Source: Chimonanthus salicifolius
Taxonomy: Eukaryota; Streptophyta; Magnoliopsida; Laurales; Calycanthaceae
Assembly (NCBI GenBank): GCA_013350335.1
Contig: CM023538.1
Coordinates: 49,668,195 to 49,732,194, forward strand
Direction of reading: 5' to 3'
Length of the DNA stretch: 64,000 nt
Part shown: one piece after another, positions 1-10,790 of the stretch
Position numbering within the stretch: position 1 is the stretch's first letter
How the letters are laid out: every line of letters begins with the position of its first letter
The notes under the pieces: generated by a model
What the model was told of the DNA's origin: nothing
Seen by the model: only the letters and a program-made list of their open reading frames with translations
Database searches by the model: none
Made by a program: the position numbers and the translations under genes

Positions 1-93
1 ACAGTAATTTTCAAAAGAGGTCGTGGCCATCAAGTTTTATCTCGACAGGCCATCTGATAACATTTGAAAAATGGTGTTGGCAGGAACAGGTAA

Positions 94-270
94 TGTTGAA
101 GATTTTACAGAATAACTGATTGACTGACTGATTTGCACACCTGTAGGATTGATTTACTTCCAGATTTTGTATAATTTATTTCCTCATTTGTAGTTAGGTT
201 TGTATCTATAAATTATAATGTTCTCATTGAGAAATATATGAATGAAAGGGGAAATCCCATTGATGACTAG
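94..270 (+). repeat. 5' LTR of copia element
   Basis: It begins TGTTGAAGATTTTACAG and matches 5690-5866 with about four substitutions. The exact end is uncertain by a few bases because the usual terminal CA is not evident. Confidence 0.88.
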
Positions 271-279
271 ATTTTAAGT

Positions 280-292
280 TGGTATCAAAGAC
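280..292 (+). other. Primer-binding site (initiator tRNA-Met type)
   Basis: TGGTATCAAAGAC lies about ten bases inside the left LTR. It is close to the TGGTATCAGAGC site used by plant copia elements that prime with initiator tRNA-Met. Confidence 0.75.
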
Positions 293-1366
293 AGGTTCTA
301 AATTTGTAGATCTTGAGAAGGGTTTCCAAATGAAACCAGACAGATCTGGAGGAAATCACAAATCCTGTCGTGAGGCGGACGGTTGCGACGGTCACATTAC
401 GGATCGGTGCAGAACCCATTCTCGGACAGCAAACCAGCCGAAAGGCTGAAGAGGATATTGAATCATCGACATAAAAAAAAAAGTGGTCTTTTTCAATTTT
501 TTTTTTTCGAAGAGGCAGTGCGGAAAAAAACCACTCCTCTGGAACCAACCGCAGTAGAGGGGGTTTCTCAGTGAGAGATCCAGTGGCGAGCAGTGAAACA
601 GCAAGGTGGACGATCGACGGCAAACCAGATCAACCGAAACACAGATCCCGTGAAAGACAACTCCAGTAACGCCGAACCAGGCAGCGAGGTTCAGATCTGC
701 ACGCTGGTTTACAGATTGCGGCACCGAGATTTGAGAAGGACGACATTGGAACTGAAGAGGACAGGAGAGCAAAGCCCAGATCCAGTCGCCGACAGTCAAA
801 GATCGCAGATCAGTGAAACGCCAACAAAACCCAGACAAATTTTTTTTCACCGAGCAGATCGATAGGCGCGGCAAGCAAGGGTTTCTTTCCAAGTGAAACA
901 AGAATGCATCGCGCCGGAGATCAGAACCCGTGGCGGAACTCGCGCTGGAAATCAAAACCCGCAGCGAAAATCGCTGCGAAAATCTGTCCAAGCGGCGGAT
1001 ATCGCGGCGGCAATCTGAACCAGTGGCGGAAATCTGTCCAAGCGGCGGAAATCACGGCGGCAATTTGAACCAGCGGTAGAAATCACGGCGGAAATCTATC
1101 CAAGCAGCGGCCAGATCTGAGAGGTGCATCCAAAGACGCGGAGACGGCGACAAAAAAATTGACATTTGAAAACCACTCAGTGAAATCTGCCTGACGCGTT
1201 GCCCTCCCCTCTAAGAGGAAGGAGACTCACGCCTTCACTCGAGACTCAAGCTGGTAGCGCAGATTTTTTTTTTTTAAAAAAGAAAAAGGTTGGTCCGCCG
1301 AACCACCATTTGCTGTACTAAGACCTCCACGCTCATCCCTGAATCATCACGGTCGATAACACAAAC
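293..1366 (+). other. Untranslated leader of copia element with GC-rich repeats
   Basis: This purine-rich, unusually GC-rich leader separates the primer-binding site from gag. Between about 985 and 1115 it holds degenerate copies of a unit containing AAGCGGCGGAAATC and ACGGCGGCAATTTGAACCAG. No coding region is convincing here; open frames in this stretch look incidental. Confidence 0.6.
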
Positions 1367-4300
1367 ATGATGTCTTTCCCCAAGCTGGAATCGTCTAGAA
1401 CAAAAGCGTTCCTATTGTTGTTCAATCTGAAAGTATTTTTAATGCAGGGATCATTCTTACTGAATCAAATTATGATATTTGGTCATAGCTAATGGAGATG
1501 CATATTGCCGAAAGGGAAAAACTCTCCTATATTTGTGGTAAGATTATGCCACCTGTAGATTCCGACGATGGATATGAAAAATAGTATGCTGAGAATCAGA
1601 AAGTGAAGAGATGGCTATTGATGTCCATGACTCCAGCTATTATGAAGCGTTATTTACGCTTACCCACTGCCTATGAAATTTGGAGTGCTCTGTCAAAAAC
1701 CTTCTATGATGGAAGTGATGAGTTGCAAGTCTTTACTTTGAACCAAAAGGCCTTCACCGCCACACAAAGTGGAAAGTCACTTTCCGAATATGATGGAGAG
1801 TTGACCGGGATTTTCCGATAATTGGACCATCGAGATAAAGTTATCATGAAGGATTTGGATGATATTGTAGCATACCAAAAGTCCATTGAACGACTACGGG
1901 TGCACATATTTCTTGCCAAATTGGATGCAACGTTTGAACAAGTTCGTGGTGAGATTCTACGTAAAGAACCAATTCCAGATTTGGAAGAGTGTTATGCGTT
2001 CATTCGACGAGAGGTGGTGCGTCGTGCAACTCTGAAAGGGGAGTCTGAAAGTTCTAAAGCTTCAGCCATGGTGACTCGAAACCGGCCAACCCAAAACTGG
2101 CAGGACCGTCTAAGGGGCAACCATCCAAAGAGCACAAATGGTGTCGATAAGTCTGTATATAAATGCACCAATTGCAATCAAACTGGACATACCAAAGATC
2201 ATTACTTTGAACTTGTGGGATATCCAGAATGGTGGGATCATAGTCGTGCTTCCCGAAAAAAGGAGCCCATCACTACCACTTTTGTTGAAACAAAGACAGA
2301 TGATGTTGTTACTGAAAAGACCTCAGCATTAGTAGCAGCTACCGATACTGATGGTAAGCTTTTAAATATTTCTACACTTGTTTCTAATAGTACATGGATA
2401 ATTGATTCTGGTGCTACAGATCATATGACATTTGATTCTAGACATGTAACACCTCTTAAATCGTCCTCACAAAAACTTGTTTCCACTGCCAATGGTAACA
2501 CGACCCAGTTATTGGGGAAGGATCTTTGACCCTCACTGATACTTTGAATCTTGATTCTGTTTTAGTTGTTCCATCCTTAGAATATAACATTTTGTCAGTT
2601 TCCCAAATAACCACAGTCTTATTTTGTGTTGTGATTTTTTTGGCCTGATTTTGGTGTTTTTTAAGGACATCCAAATAAAGTAGACGATTGGTTGTGGTAT
2701 TAGATGAGGGAAGCTATATTACTTGGACTTGGTGTCAGGAAGTTCCGACAAGTTACAACAAGTTTTGACAGTGAATGACTATGAGAGGGACAAGAAGAAA
2801 TCTGAAATCTGGCTATGGCATCGACGTATGGGGCATGCTTCATTCGGCTATCTCAAAAAATTATTTCCTACTTTATTTGCAAAATTGGAAGTTTCTATTT
2901 TCTGTTGTGATGTTTGTGAACTGGCGAAAAGTCATCGCATTCCCTTTCCATTACTTTTGAATAAAAGTCCACTTCTTTTTATGGTTATACATTTTGATGT
3001 CTGGGAACCGTCCAAAGTCTCAACTTTGGGAGGATCACGTTGGTTTGTTTCTTTTATTGATGATTGTATAAGGATGACTTGGTTGTGCTTAATGCAGTCT
3101 AAAAGTGAAGTGAACTCATTATTTCAAAAAATTTATAAAATGATTGGCACTCAGTACAATGCACAAGTTAAGGTTCTTCGTAGTGACAATGGTGGAGAAT
3201 ATCAGAGTTCTGAAGTTCAGCAGTATTTGGAAGCACACGGAACTATTCATCAAACTACTTGTTCCAATACACCCCAGCAGAATGGAGTCACCGAGCGGAA
3301 AAATCGACATTTGTTGGAAGTTGTTCGTGCCTCATTAATCCAAGCCCATATGCCATTATCCTACTTGGGTGAAGCACTTACTTCTGCAGCATACTTAATC
3401 AATCGGGTACCCTCTAGCTCTATTGCTTTCCGGACACCATTCCAGGCGCTCACAGATGTTGTTGTTGCCCTAGTCGTCCCAAATTTACCTCCTCATGTCT
3501 TTGGTTGTGTCGCATTTGTACATCTTTATAAACATCAGCGCACCAAGTTAACTCCTCGAGCATTGCGATGTGTTTTTCTTGGATATGCTACATCCCAAAA
3601 GGGGTATCGATGTTATCATCCTCCAACTCAACGTATGTTTATCACCATGGATGTGGATTTTCATGAACATTTAATGTATTTTTTGTCTGAGCCTGAACTT
3701 CAGGGGGAGTACCAAAGGGAAATTCAGACTCTAGATTATGACTATGAGTATCAGACTTCCGTTGAAAGTGAATCCCTTGATTCTGGTAACCAGGATGTGG
3801 GTGAATTGGATTTAAGTGGTAGAACTTTGGATCAAAGTGGTAATGAACGCCCAGAAACTGAAGGAGTGACACTACCAGAAGGAATAAGTCAATTCCCACC
3901 AGTCGAGTACGAGCCTCTCATTGATGTACCACACCAATAGTCATGTACTGAGGATGTTCTTGATATTGTGTCTGAGCCACCAAAGAAACAGCTACCACAA
4001 CGTCATACTAGAGGTATTCCTAAACCCACATATGAACCTGAACTTTCTAGTAAAGTTAAATATCCCTTGAGTCATTATGTGTCTAACCACCGTTTGTCTG
4101 AATCAAATCAATCATTTATAAATCAATTATCTACTATATCTATTCCTAACAGTGTGCAGGAAGCCTTAGCTGACCCAAGGTGGAAAGCTGATATGAATGA
4201 GAAAATGAATGCCTTTCAGAAAAATAAAATCTAGGCTCTCACTGATTGCCCTAGGAAAGAAACCAGTGGGATGTCGATGGATTTAAACTGTGAAGTAGAA

Positions 4301-5695
4301 GGCAAATGGCATGGTTGAACGATTTAAAGCAAGACTGATGGCAAAAGGGTACACCCAAGCCTATGGGATCGACTACACAGAGATATTTGCACGTGTAGCT
4401 AAAATCAACACTGTTCGAGTATTGTTGTCTTTAGCTGCAAATTTGGATTGACCATTACAACAATTTGATGTGAAAAATGTCTTTCTGCATGGAGAATTAT
4501 CTGAAGAAGTTTATATGGATCTCCCACCAAGGTGCATGACATCGGAAAGACACAGTCAGAAGGTGTGTAGATTGAAGAAATCATTGTACGGATTGAAACA
4601 GTCTCCAAGAGCATGGTTTGGAAGGTTCACAAAGTTCATGATAGCATTTGACTATCATTAGAGCAATTCAGACCACACTTTATTTCTGAAGAAACAAAAT
4701 GGTAAGATCACTGCACTCATTATATATGTAGATGACATGATAGTTAAAGGAAATGATCCAGTAGAAAAGAAGGCACTAAAAGAATACTTGTCCAGAGAAT
4801 TCGAAATGAAAGACCTTGGTTCCTTGAAATATTTTCTTGGGATCGAGGTGTCTAGATCCAATGAAGGAACCTTTCTGTATCAAAGAAAGTATGCTTACAC
4901 CTATTACAGGAAACTAGCATGTCAGCATGTCAACCTGCTGATACACCGGTGGAAGAAGGCTTGAAGTTATGTGTTGAACTAGAGGGAGTTCCAATTGATA
5001 AAGAAAGATACCAGAGACTTATAGGGAGACTGATGTACTTAGCAGACACAAGACCGAATCTTGCTTATGCACTAAGTATGGTCAGCCAATTTATGCATAA
5101 TCCTAGAGAATAACATATGAATGCAGTCATGCGGATTTTAAGGTATTTGAAGTCTACACCTGGAAAGGGAATTCTGTTCACTAAAAGTACAGAGTATCAA
5201 CGCATAGATGCATATACTGATGCTGACTGGGCTGGAGCAATAGATGATCAGCAATCGACTTCTGGTTACTTTACCTTTGTAGGTGGTAATCTTGTTACAT
5301 GGAGAAGTAAGAAACAAAATGTTGTTGCTCGCTCAAGTGCAGAAACTGAATTCAAAGGTATGGCCCTTGGCCTTTGTGAAACATTGTGGTTAAGACTTCT
5401 CTTGCAAGATTTGAGTTACTCATCTAGACAACCAATTCAATTGTATTGTGACAATAAAGCTGCATGTGATATTGCCCACAACCCAGTTCAACATGATCGT
5501 ACAAAGCATGTAGAGGTGGACAGATTCTTCATCAAGGAGAAGCTAGATGGGAACATATTGGAGTTACCTAAGATTCGATCAGAGGATCAGTTGGCTGACA
5601 TTCTCACCAAAGTAGTCTCGAAAAGTGTGTTCTCAAATTTTTTAGACAAGTTGGGCATGTGTGATATCTATACACCAACTTGGGGGGAGTGTTGA
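1367..5695 (+). pseudogene. copia gag-pol polyprotein, broken
   Basis: The frame starts at the double ATG near 1367. A gag segment of the UBN2/retrotran_gag type spans about 1490-2070 and is cut by stops near 1486, 1582 and 1819. A CCHC-like knuckle (CTNCNQTGHTKDH) lies near 2164. The aspartic protease motif IIDSGATDHM is near 2400, followed by a frame break near 2527. The integrase zinc region (GHASFGYL...CDVCELAK) and catalytic core (SDNGGEY) run from 2800 to 3500. Reverse transcriptase with YVDDM is near 4725, and RNase H (DNKAACDIAHN) is near 5450. Additional stops near 3938, 4232, 4450 and 4661 confirm it is dead. It is the body of the flanking LTR element and is not a host gene. Confidence 0.92.
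5678..5689 (+). other. Polypurine tract of copia element
   Basis: A G-rich run (TTGGGGGGAG) directly abuts the right LTR, as expected for the plus-strand priming site. Confidence 0.75.
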
Positions 5696-5866
5696 AGATT
5701 TTACAGAATAACTGATTGACTGATTGATTTGCACACCTGTAGGATTGATTTACTTCCAGATTTTGTATAATTTATTTCCTCATTTGTAATTAGGTTTGTA
5801 TCTATAAATTGTAATGTTCTCATTGAGAAATATATGAATGAAAGGGGAAATCCCATTGATGCCTAG
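5690..5866 (+). repeat. 3' LTR of copia element
   Basis: Direct repeat of 94-270, starting TGTTGAAGATTTTACAG right after the purine tract. Confidence 0.88.
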
Positions 5867-5878
5867 TTTAATTAAATA

Positions 5879-6230
5879 TGAAAATAAGGAAAAGGGACAG
5901 AGAAATAATGTAAAAGTAGAGAATTATCTCTGTCAATGTATTAATCTTATTTACCTCTTAGAGGTTACAGTGTTTAAATAGAAAAGGAAAAGACAATCTA
6001 GGGAACAAAAAAGGAAATACAATAAGAGTATCCTAATTACAATCTATTTGTGTTGACCTTCAATAGACAATGAATCTAGACATTAACTAGGGCCCACATC
6101 ACTAGACGTATGACGTGTGGGTCCCACACCACTCCCCCTCAAGCTGGTTCAAAGATGTCGAGTAGACCTAACTTACTAACGACGGAATCGAGCTAAGTTC
6201 ATGGTGTTTGATTTCATTAAACACATTTGT
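5879..6230 (-). mobile_element. Remnant of a second copia element (LTR plus pol end), reverse strand
   Basis: Read on the minus strand, 6230-6132 encodes the typical end of copia pol (SKLGLLDIFEPA then stop). It is followed by the purine tract CTTGAGGGGGAGT, and then an LTR starting TGGTGTGGGACCCAC at 6131 and running to about 5879. Only the last ~100 bp of pol and one LTR remain. The copia element at 94-5866 abuts its far end, so one insertion may have truncated the other. Confidence 0.7.
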
Positions 6231-6507
6231 TTAAAGTTTTTACAAAGAAATCATTTCGATACTAAGTTTGCTGATTTATTCAGAATTGTTTAGATCAAAA
6301 TTTAAAAGTTGTGATAGGCATAGAAAGGATATGGGCATGCCAATGCTAAACATTATCCTCCTGTGAATGTGTTGGTAGTACATTATAACTTGAAAATATT
6401 TGTGATTAAAATCACAAAATTAACTTCTTGTTGTAAATATACTTTTTAAGTTACAATAAAGAAACTTTTACTCCATTTTAAGACTACAGGTTCAGTAAAT
6501 TTAGACC
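6231..6507. other. Intergenic, no feature seen
   Basis: AT-rich sequence between the copia remnant and the small MULE-type element. I see no gene or clear repeat. Confidence 0.5.
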
Positions 6508-6516
6508 TTGTATGTT

Positions 6517-6884
6517 GGGTAGCGATCCTCCTACGGGTATTTTGTATAATGAGACATGGGTTTTAGGATATTGTCCATTTTACCCTTCCACTGTCATACG
6601 AAAGCATTTAAAAAAATTCAGTGATCCGGTCAGTGATCCGATTTCAGTGATCCAATTTATTGTTCTGTATAAAAAAATAGTCTCACTTAGATATATTTCA
6701 GTGATCCGATTTCAGTGAGCCGGTCAGTGATCCGGTCAGTGAGCAGATTTATACTGCAGTGGAAGGCTAGTGATCCGGTAAGCCAGTCAGTGAGCCGATT
6801 TATGCCGCAATAAAAGGGTAAAGTGGGAAATCCAGTCATTCCCGTGGCGGGTTACACAAAAATCCCGTGTGAGGATCGCTACCC
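6517..6884. mobile_element. Non-autonomous Mutator-like element (MULE-MITE) with 9-bp TSD
   Basis: The 368-bp element is bounded by inverted repeats beginning GGGTAGCGATCC, with about 29 bp of similarity at each end. It is flanked by a perfect 9-bp direct duplication TTGTATGTT (6508-6516 and 6885-6893). A 9-bp duplication with G-starting inverted repeats is typical of Mutator-like elements. The interior (about 6618-6790) is a run of degenerate CAGTGATCCG/CAGTGAGCCG units. It has no coding capacity, so it would depend on a transposase made elsewhere. Confidence 0.82.
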
Positions 6885-6893
6885 TTGTATGTT

Positions 6894-7571
6894 AGATGTA
6901 TTTCTATGCAGACATAGCACTAGTTAGATTAGCTCGTGTAGGATTAGGTCTCATGCTCTTTCACCGAGTACTTATCTGTTTATAAATAAGTTTATATTAG
7001 GTCAAACTATTTAATAAATAAATTAAAATTTCAAATTGAGAAAAAATAGTCTAATTCAAAAATGAGATAAAAAGATTACTATTTTGACGTAGAATTTTAG
7101 AATCATCAGCGCTTGGCTTTTGATTAACATTTTACCATTACATAAAATATGAATAATCAATCTTTTCTTTGAAGGAAGAGGTGACTCTAGTTTTGCTTGT
7201 GTTTCAAATAATTCTCTCTTTTACATTACCAGATAAGGATTTGATAATGATTATGACTTACTGAATGTAGAAGTGAGAATAAGATAAAGATTAATTCATG
7301 TAGTTAGGGGATAGAATATGAAATATAGATTGAAAAGCATAGATTCTTTTTAATGATAAAAAAGGATTTCTTCAGATTATGGTTAATCAATTTTCAATTA
7401 TATTATTTCTTACGAAATATAAGTTTGTTTAGACTTGAAAATAACTGCAATATTTAATTTTGGTACTATTAAGCATTTAAAATTCTGTAACAACGATAAT
7501 TAATTGGGAAAAAGAAAGACTTCATATTCGATGATGCAGAAAAAAAAAATTAATGGCTAACTTCAGATTCA
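6894..7571. repeat. Duplicated flank segment A, left part
   Basis: From about 7080 this AT-rich stretch aligns by eye with 40430-40870, sharing GTAGAATTTTAGAATCATCAG and GATAAGGATTTGATA. It also aligns in part with 33740-33900 and 42540-42690. It is non-coding and appears to be one of four diverged copies of the same segment. Confidence 0.7.
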
Positions 7572-7576
7572 TTAAT

Positions 7577-8730
7577 TGTTGGGATATATCTCAAATTCAC
7601 GTCGAACCATGCTTACTTAATCACCAAGGGCTCTAATTGAGAAAGGATTGTGTCCATCGACTGCCGGGCTGGAAAATTGGCAAGACCTGATTGTATCAGC
7701 ATGGAATTAATTAGATGGTGAGACTGTAATGGGATTGGCTAACTGGCAGGATCAGCCGAACATATGGCAACTGGAGATTTCCTAAGTCTATTAGAAAGTT
7801 GCCTAGTTGGTGAAGTAGGATTAGAAAGTCTAATCCATGAGAATTTCCTAACAAGAAATACATGGAGGATCTTCTTTCTCTCAATTTTCTGATTTGAAAC
7901 ATTTGTATTTTTTAAGCAACTCTATATATAAAGCTAGCACTATATGTGATTTCATCAATTTTCAACACATTTTATGCTATTCAAATATGAATGAGACAAT
8001 TATTTTGGAACAATCTCAAAATACATATCAGACAACTAAATTGAGGCAGAGGGAGTATATACAGATCCGATCGTGTGTAGCCTTGAGAAAAGGGCACGAA
8101 CAGAGTGCATTCAGCAACTGAGAACAGAGAAAAAGGTAAAGGATAAAAGCGTGTAACAGCAAGGAGAAAGGTTGTTCAACAATGTTTACAGCAAGATCTG
8201 TTCTACTGTCCAGTGTGTACCACAGGTCAGGCAAAGGGCAGTTAGCAGTGCAGCCAGCAACACAGATCATACATATCTGTAGAGAGATGTTGCAGAGGAA
8301 GAGAAGCACCGTGTAGGACAACTGTTGTAAGAGTAAACAACAGCAAAGCAGATCAGTCTACCAAGTAAGCAAGGGTTGAGGACAAACTGCAGCAGAGCAC
8401 TGTTCATCACTCTGAACAGTGCAAAGTCAGTGCTGATTGAAGGCTGCAGTGACGGTGCAAAAACAACAACAGTGAGAGCTGCGACTTGAAGAAGAGGATA
8501 CACATTTGGATTCGACAGAAGGGAATACATCTCTGTATTCAGGTTTGGTTTTGGATTTCAAACTCATTGAATCTTTGTAATTGTGTTTATTGTTTCCTCT
8601 CTTAATAAAATTATTATCACGTTCCGTGGACGTAGGCCAGATGGGCTGAATCACATAAATCGTCGGTGTTCTTGTGTTTGTTTTATTTCGTTAATTATTT
8701 GGTGTGATTATTGTGCTAATAATCCTAACA
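7577..8730 (+). mobile_element. Solo LTR of a copia-type retrotransposon
   Basis: The 1154-bp unit starts TGTTGGGATATATC and ends AATCCTAACA. It is flanked by a perfect 5-bp duplication TTAAT (7572-7576 and 8731-8735). The 3' part (about 8590-8700) has the copia-LTR-like stretch CCGTGGACGTAGGCC...GGCTGAATCACAT. No internal retroelement sequence is present. The paralogous segment at 40855-40880 lacks the insertion, giving an empty site. Open frames inside it are incidental. Confidence 0.85.
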
Positions 8731-9989
8731 TTAATATATTATTAAAATACCCATCTTTGGTTGTGAATGCTGGCAAGCTACCTGAATGTTTGGACTAGCA
8801 CATGGGTTTGACTTTGAGATCACTATCAGTTGGAGAAAATAAAAATATCAAATCAGGCAGTTTTAGATTACGATCAATGTTATTAGTTAGCTGAGCGCCA
8901 CCAATGATTAAGCAAAAGTTTTCCATAAATTTTACTATTAACTAAGATTATGCATATATATGACCATATCTCATTCCTGAATTAAACGGTTCAAGATAAT
9001 AACTTTTGCCCATGGTTCAAATTTAAAGACCAAAACCTAGTTTTGAGTTATTTGATAGGATTCACTTTCAACTGTCTCTACATTATCTGATGATGTAGAG
9101 AAAGTAAAGACCGAAGAAGGCATTAGCAAACGAAGGAAGAGGCATGTAAAGACGTAGACTAGTAAATACAAGTCATGAGCAATAGTGAAGTCAAGCTGTA
9201 TAGGCTGAAAGCCCCACAACTAGTGATTGCTGATGGGATTGATCCCCTTTTTCTCTCACCCGTTGGTTCTGGTTCAGGAAAGGGTCAATGCAAGGATCTT
9301 ACTTCGGAGCAATCTCTACAGTTTGCCCTTATCCGAATGGGTCTTGCAAGAAAATAGGATTTCATATTGAGTTCCAAATATAGGCTATTGGGATGGGATG
9401 GCTCCTACAAGATCTCCCCCCCTAAAAACCACACGTGCGAGTTCCCCCGCATACGGCTCAAGTGGCGAAATCTATCGTGAATGCATGGGTTTGGTTAAAA
9501 ATAATAATAATAGATGTTTATCTGTGCACTGGGTCCCACAGTGTAATCGTGCATACCTAGACATGGGCCTATTAAACAAAATGGTAATGATTCATTTGAA
9601 ATCATTTTTCCTTCAATATATTGTCCACTAAAAATAACCATAATTACAATAATCAAGTCATTATTTTAAAAGTTAAAATCTTATCATTTTAAATAATTAT
9701 TGATATCTTAAATTTTATAGCCTTTAAAGCATAGTTTGACAATTTGATCGAACAATATATTGAAAAAGACACCATTCCAACTGGTTCATCACCATCTCAT
9801 TTGGTAAGCTCTGTACGTAAGTACAAACGATAGTATCATGTGACTTATTCCACCGGTGAATATCTCCTTAAAAAAATAAACCATCCAATTGTAATTTAGT
9901 ATAATTGTTATTTATAATTCTTGTATGTGTCTTTTGATATGAAAGTGTTTAATGATTACAAACCTCACAAATTTATAAAAATCGTTCTT
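8731..9989. repeat. Duplicated flank segment A, right part
   Basis: 8736-8890 aligns with 40870-41025 and 33895-34030 (shared GTGAATGCTGGCAAGCTACC and CACATGGGTTTGACTTTGAGA). 9020-9088 and 9478-9660 align with 34190-34450. It is interrupted by an organelle-like insert at about 9090-9475. No gene is supported. Confidence 0.7.
9090..9475 (-). other. Probable organelle DNA insert with group II intron-like end
   Basis: This block has no counterpart in the aligned segment at 34190-34270, so it was inserted. On the minus strand it contains GAGCCGTATGCGGGGGAACT followed by a G-run, resembling the conserved 3' part of organellar group II introns. Base composition is more even than the surrounding AT-rich DNA. 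I infer a mitochondrial (less likely plastid) fragment transferred to the nucleus. The 60-codon open frame inside it is probably meaningless. Confidence 0.5.
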
Positions 9990-10172
9990 TTTAAAAATTA
10001 TGCCTTGAATGACAGGATCAAATTGACTTTTAAATAGCTTACATTTAAAACTCAATACACCGATAATTTTCTAAACATACCCAAATGACACAAGATGAAG
10101 ATACAAAATGACACTAATGTCAGCTCAAAGAAGAAGGCAGTCGCCTGCAGAAGATGTCAATAGTGGTCGAGA

Positions 10173-10790
10173 TCAAACAGAATCTTGATGGTACCAAGGC
10201 CTTGGCTTGCGCCTGGTGACATACAAGACGAGGTTAGTGTAGAATGGGAACTGAGCGATGAACATGATGAAAATCAGCAAGCATCCAAGTGCATATACAG
10301 GTATAGCAACGTATGTTATCTTTCCTTTGAGAAAGAAGTAGTGGCCACCGCAAAAGGAAACCAACATGGCCCCCATGGAAAGCAGAAGACCGGTGAGGCC
10401 TATCATCAGTTTCTCCGGCAAGCTCTTACTCGCATCATCAAAACCATTGTAGGGAGAGATGAGGACGGTGAGGAACATGATAAGAGATATAAGTGAAAAA
10501 CAGAGTGCCGCGAATGCAGAAACCACGAAAGTGTCGAAGGCTGGTTGTCCTTGGAAGTTAGGAGTGCCTACGTTGTTGTTGCCTCCTGGGATGGTGGTGG
10601 CTGAGGCAAATGCGACGGTGGCTATGAGTCCGGCCTCCACTGAGCAAGATTGAGAAGTCGTGTTCAGCCAATCTCTATGGTCTTTACTTTCGAGCAAATT
10701 TTTGTGCGCCTTCATGAAGACCTCCGAAGGTGTTTCCTTGTCGATGTTACGAGCTTTCACTGAGTGCTTGGGCATCGAGTTCCTGACATA
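10173..10790 (-). CDS. Exon 7: PGG domain and membrane helices
   Basis: 618 bases including the TGA stop at 10173-10175. It starts YVRNSMPKHS after the acceptor AAAAATCAG. It contains the PGG-domain core VEAGLIATVAFASATTIPGG and four hydrophobic helices, ending with a basic tail. The first helix pair and the FDTFVVSAFAAL..S stretch match the plant PGG family pattern. The predicted location is membrane, by family. Confidence 0.88.
   Translation of the reverse strand, partial: YVRNSMPKHSVKARNIDKETPSEVFMKAHKNLLESKDHRDWLNTTSQSCSVEAGLIATVAFASATTIPGGNNNVGTPNFQGQPAFDTFVVSAFAALCFSLISLIMFLTVLISPYNGFDDASKSLPEKLMIGLTGLLLSMGAMLVSFCGGHYFFLKGKITYVAIPVYALGCLLIFIMFIAQFPFYTNLVLYVTRRKPRPWYHQDSV

Larger units (their letters stand above)
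94..5866 (+). mobile_element. Ty1/copia LTR retrotransposon, decayed
   Basis: Two direct LTRs of about 177 bp flank a gag-pol region in the order gag, zinc knuckle, protease, integrase, reverse transcriptase, RNase H, which is the copia order. A primer-binding site complementary to initiator tRNA-Met follows the left LTR, and a purine tract precedes the right LTR. I count about four differences between the LTRs by eye, so the insertion is not very recent. Several in-frame stops and frame changes mean it cannot make a full polyprotein. The short LTRs suggest an Ale-like lineage (inference). I could not identify a clean 5-bp target duplication, so the outer edges carry a few bases of uncertainty. 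Confidence 0.93.

Noticed and set aside
285..991. Overlapping open frames on both strands in the copia leader
   Set aside because: They fall between the primer-binding site and gag and show no retroelement domain.
8028..8654. Several overlapping open frames of 75-97 codons on the minus strand
   Set aside because: They lie inside a solo LTR with clear ends and target duplication, and show no protein-family features.
9175..9357. 60-codon frame starting MSNSEVKLYRL
   Set aside because: It is inside the organelle-like insert; on the other strand the block looks like group II intron DNA, so the frame is probably chance.
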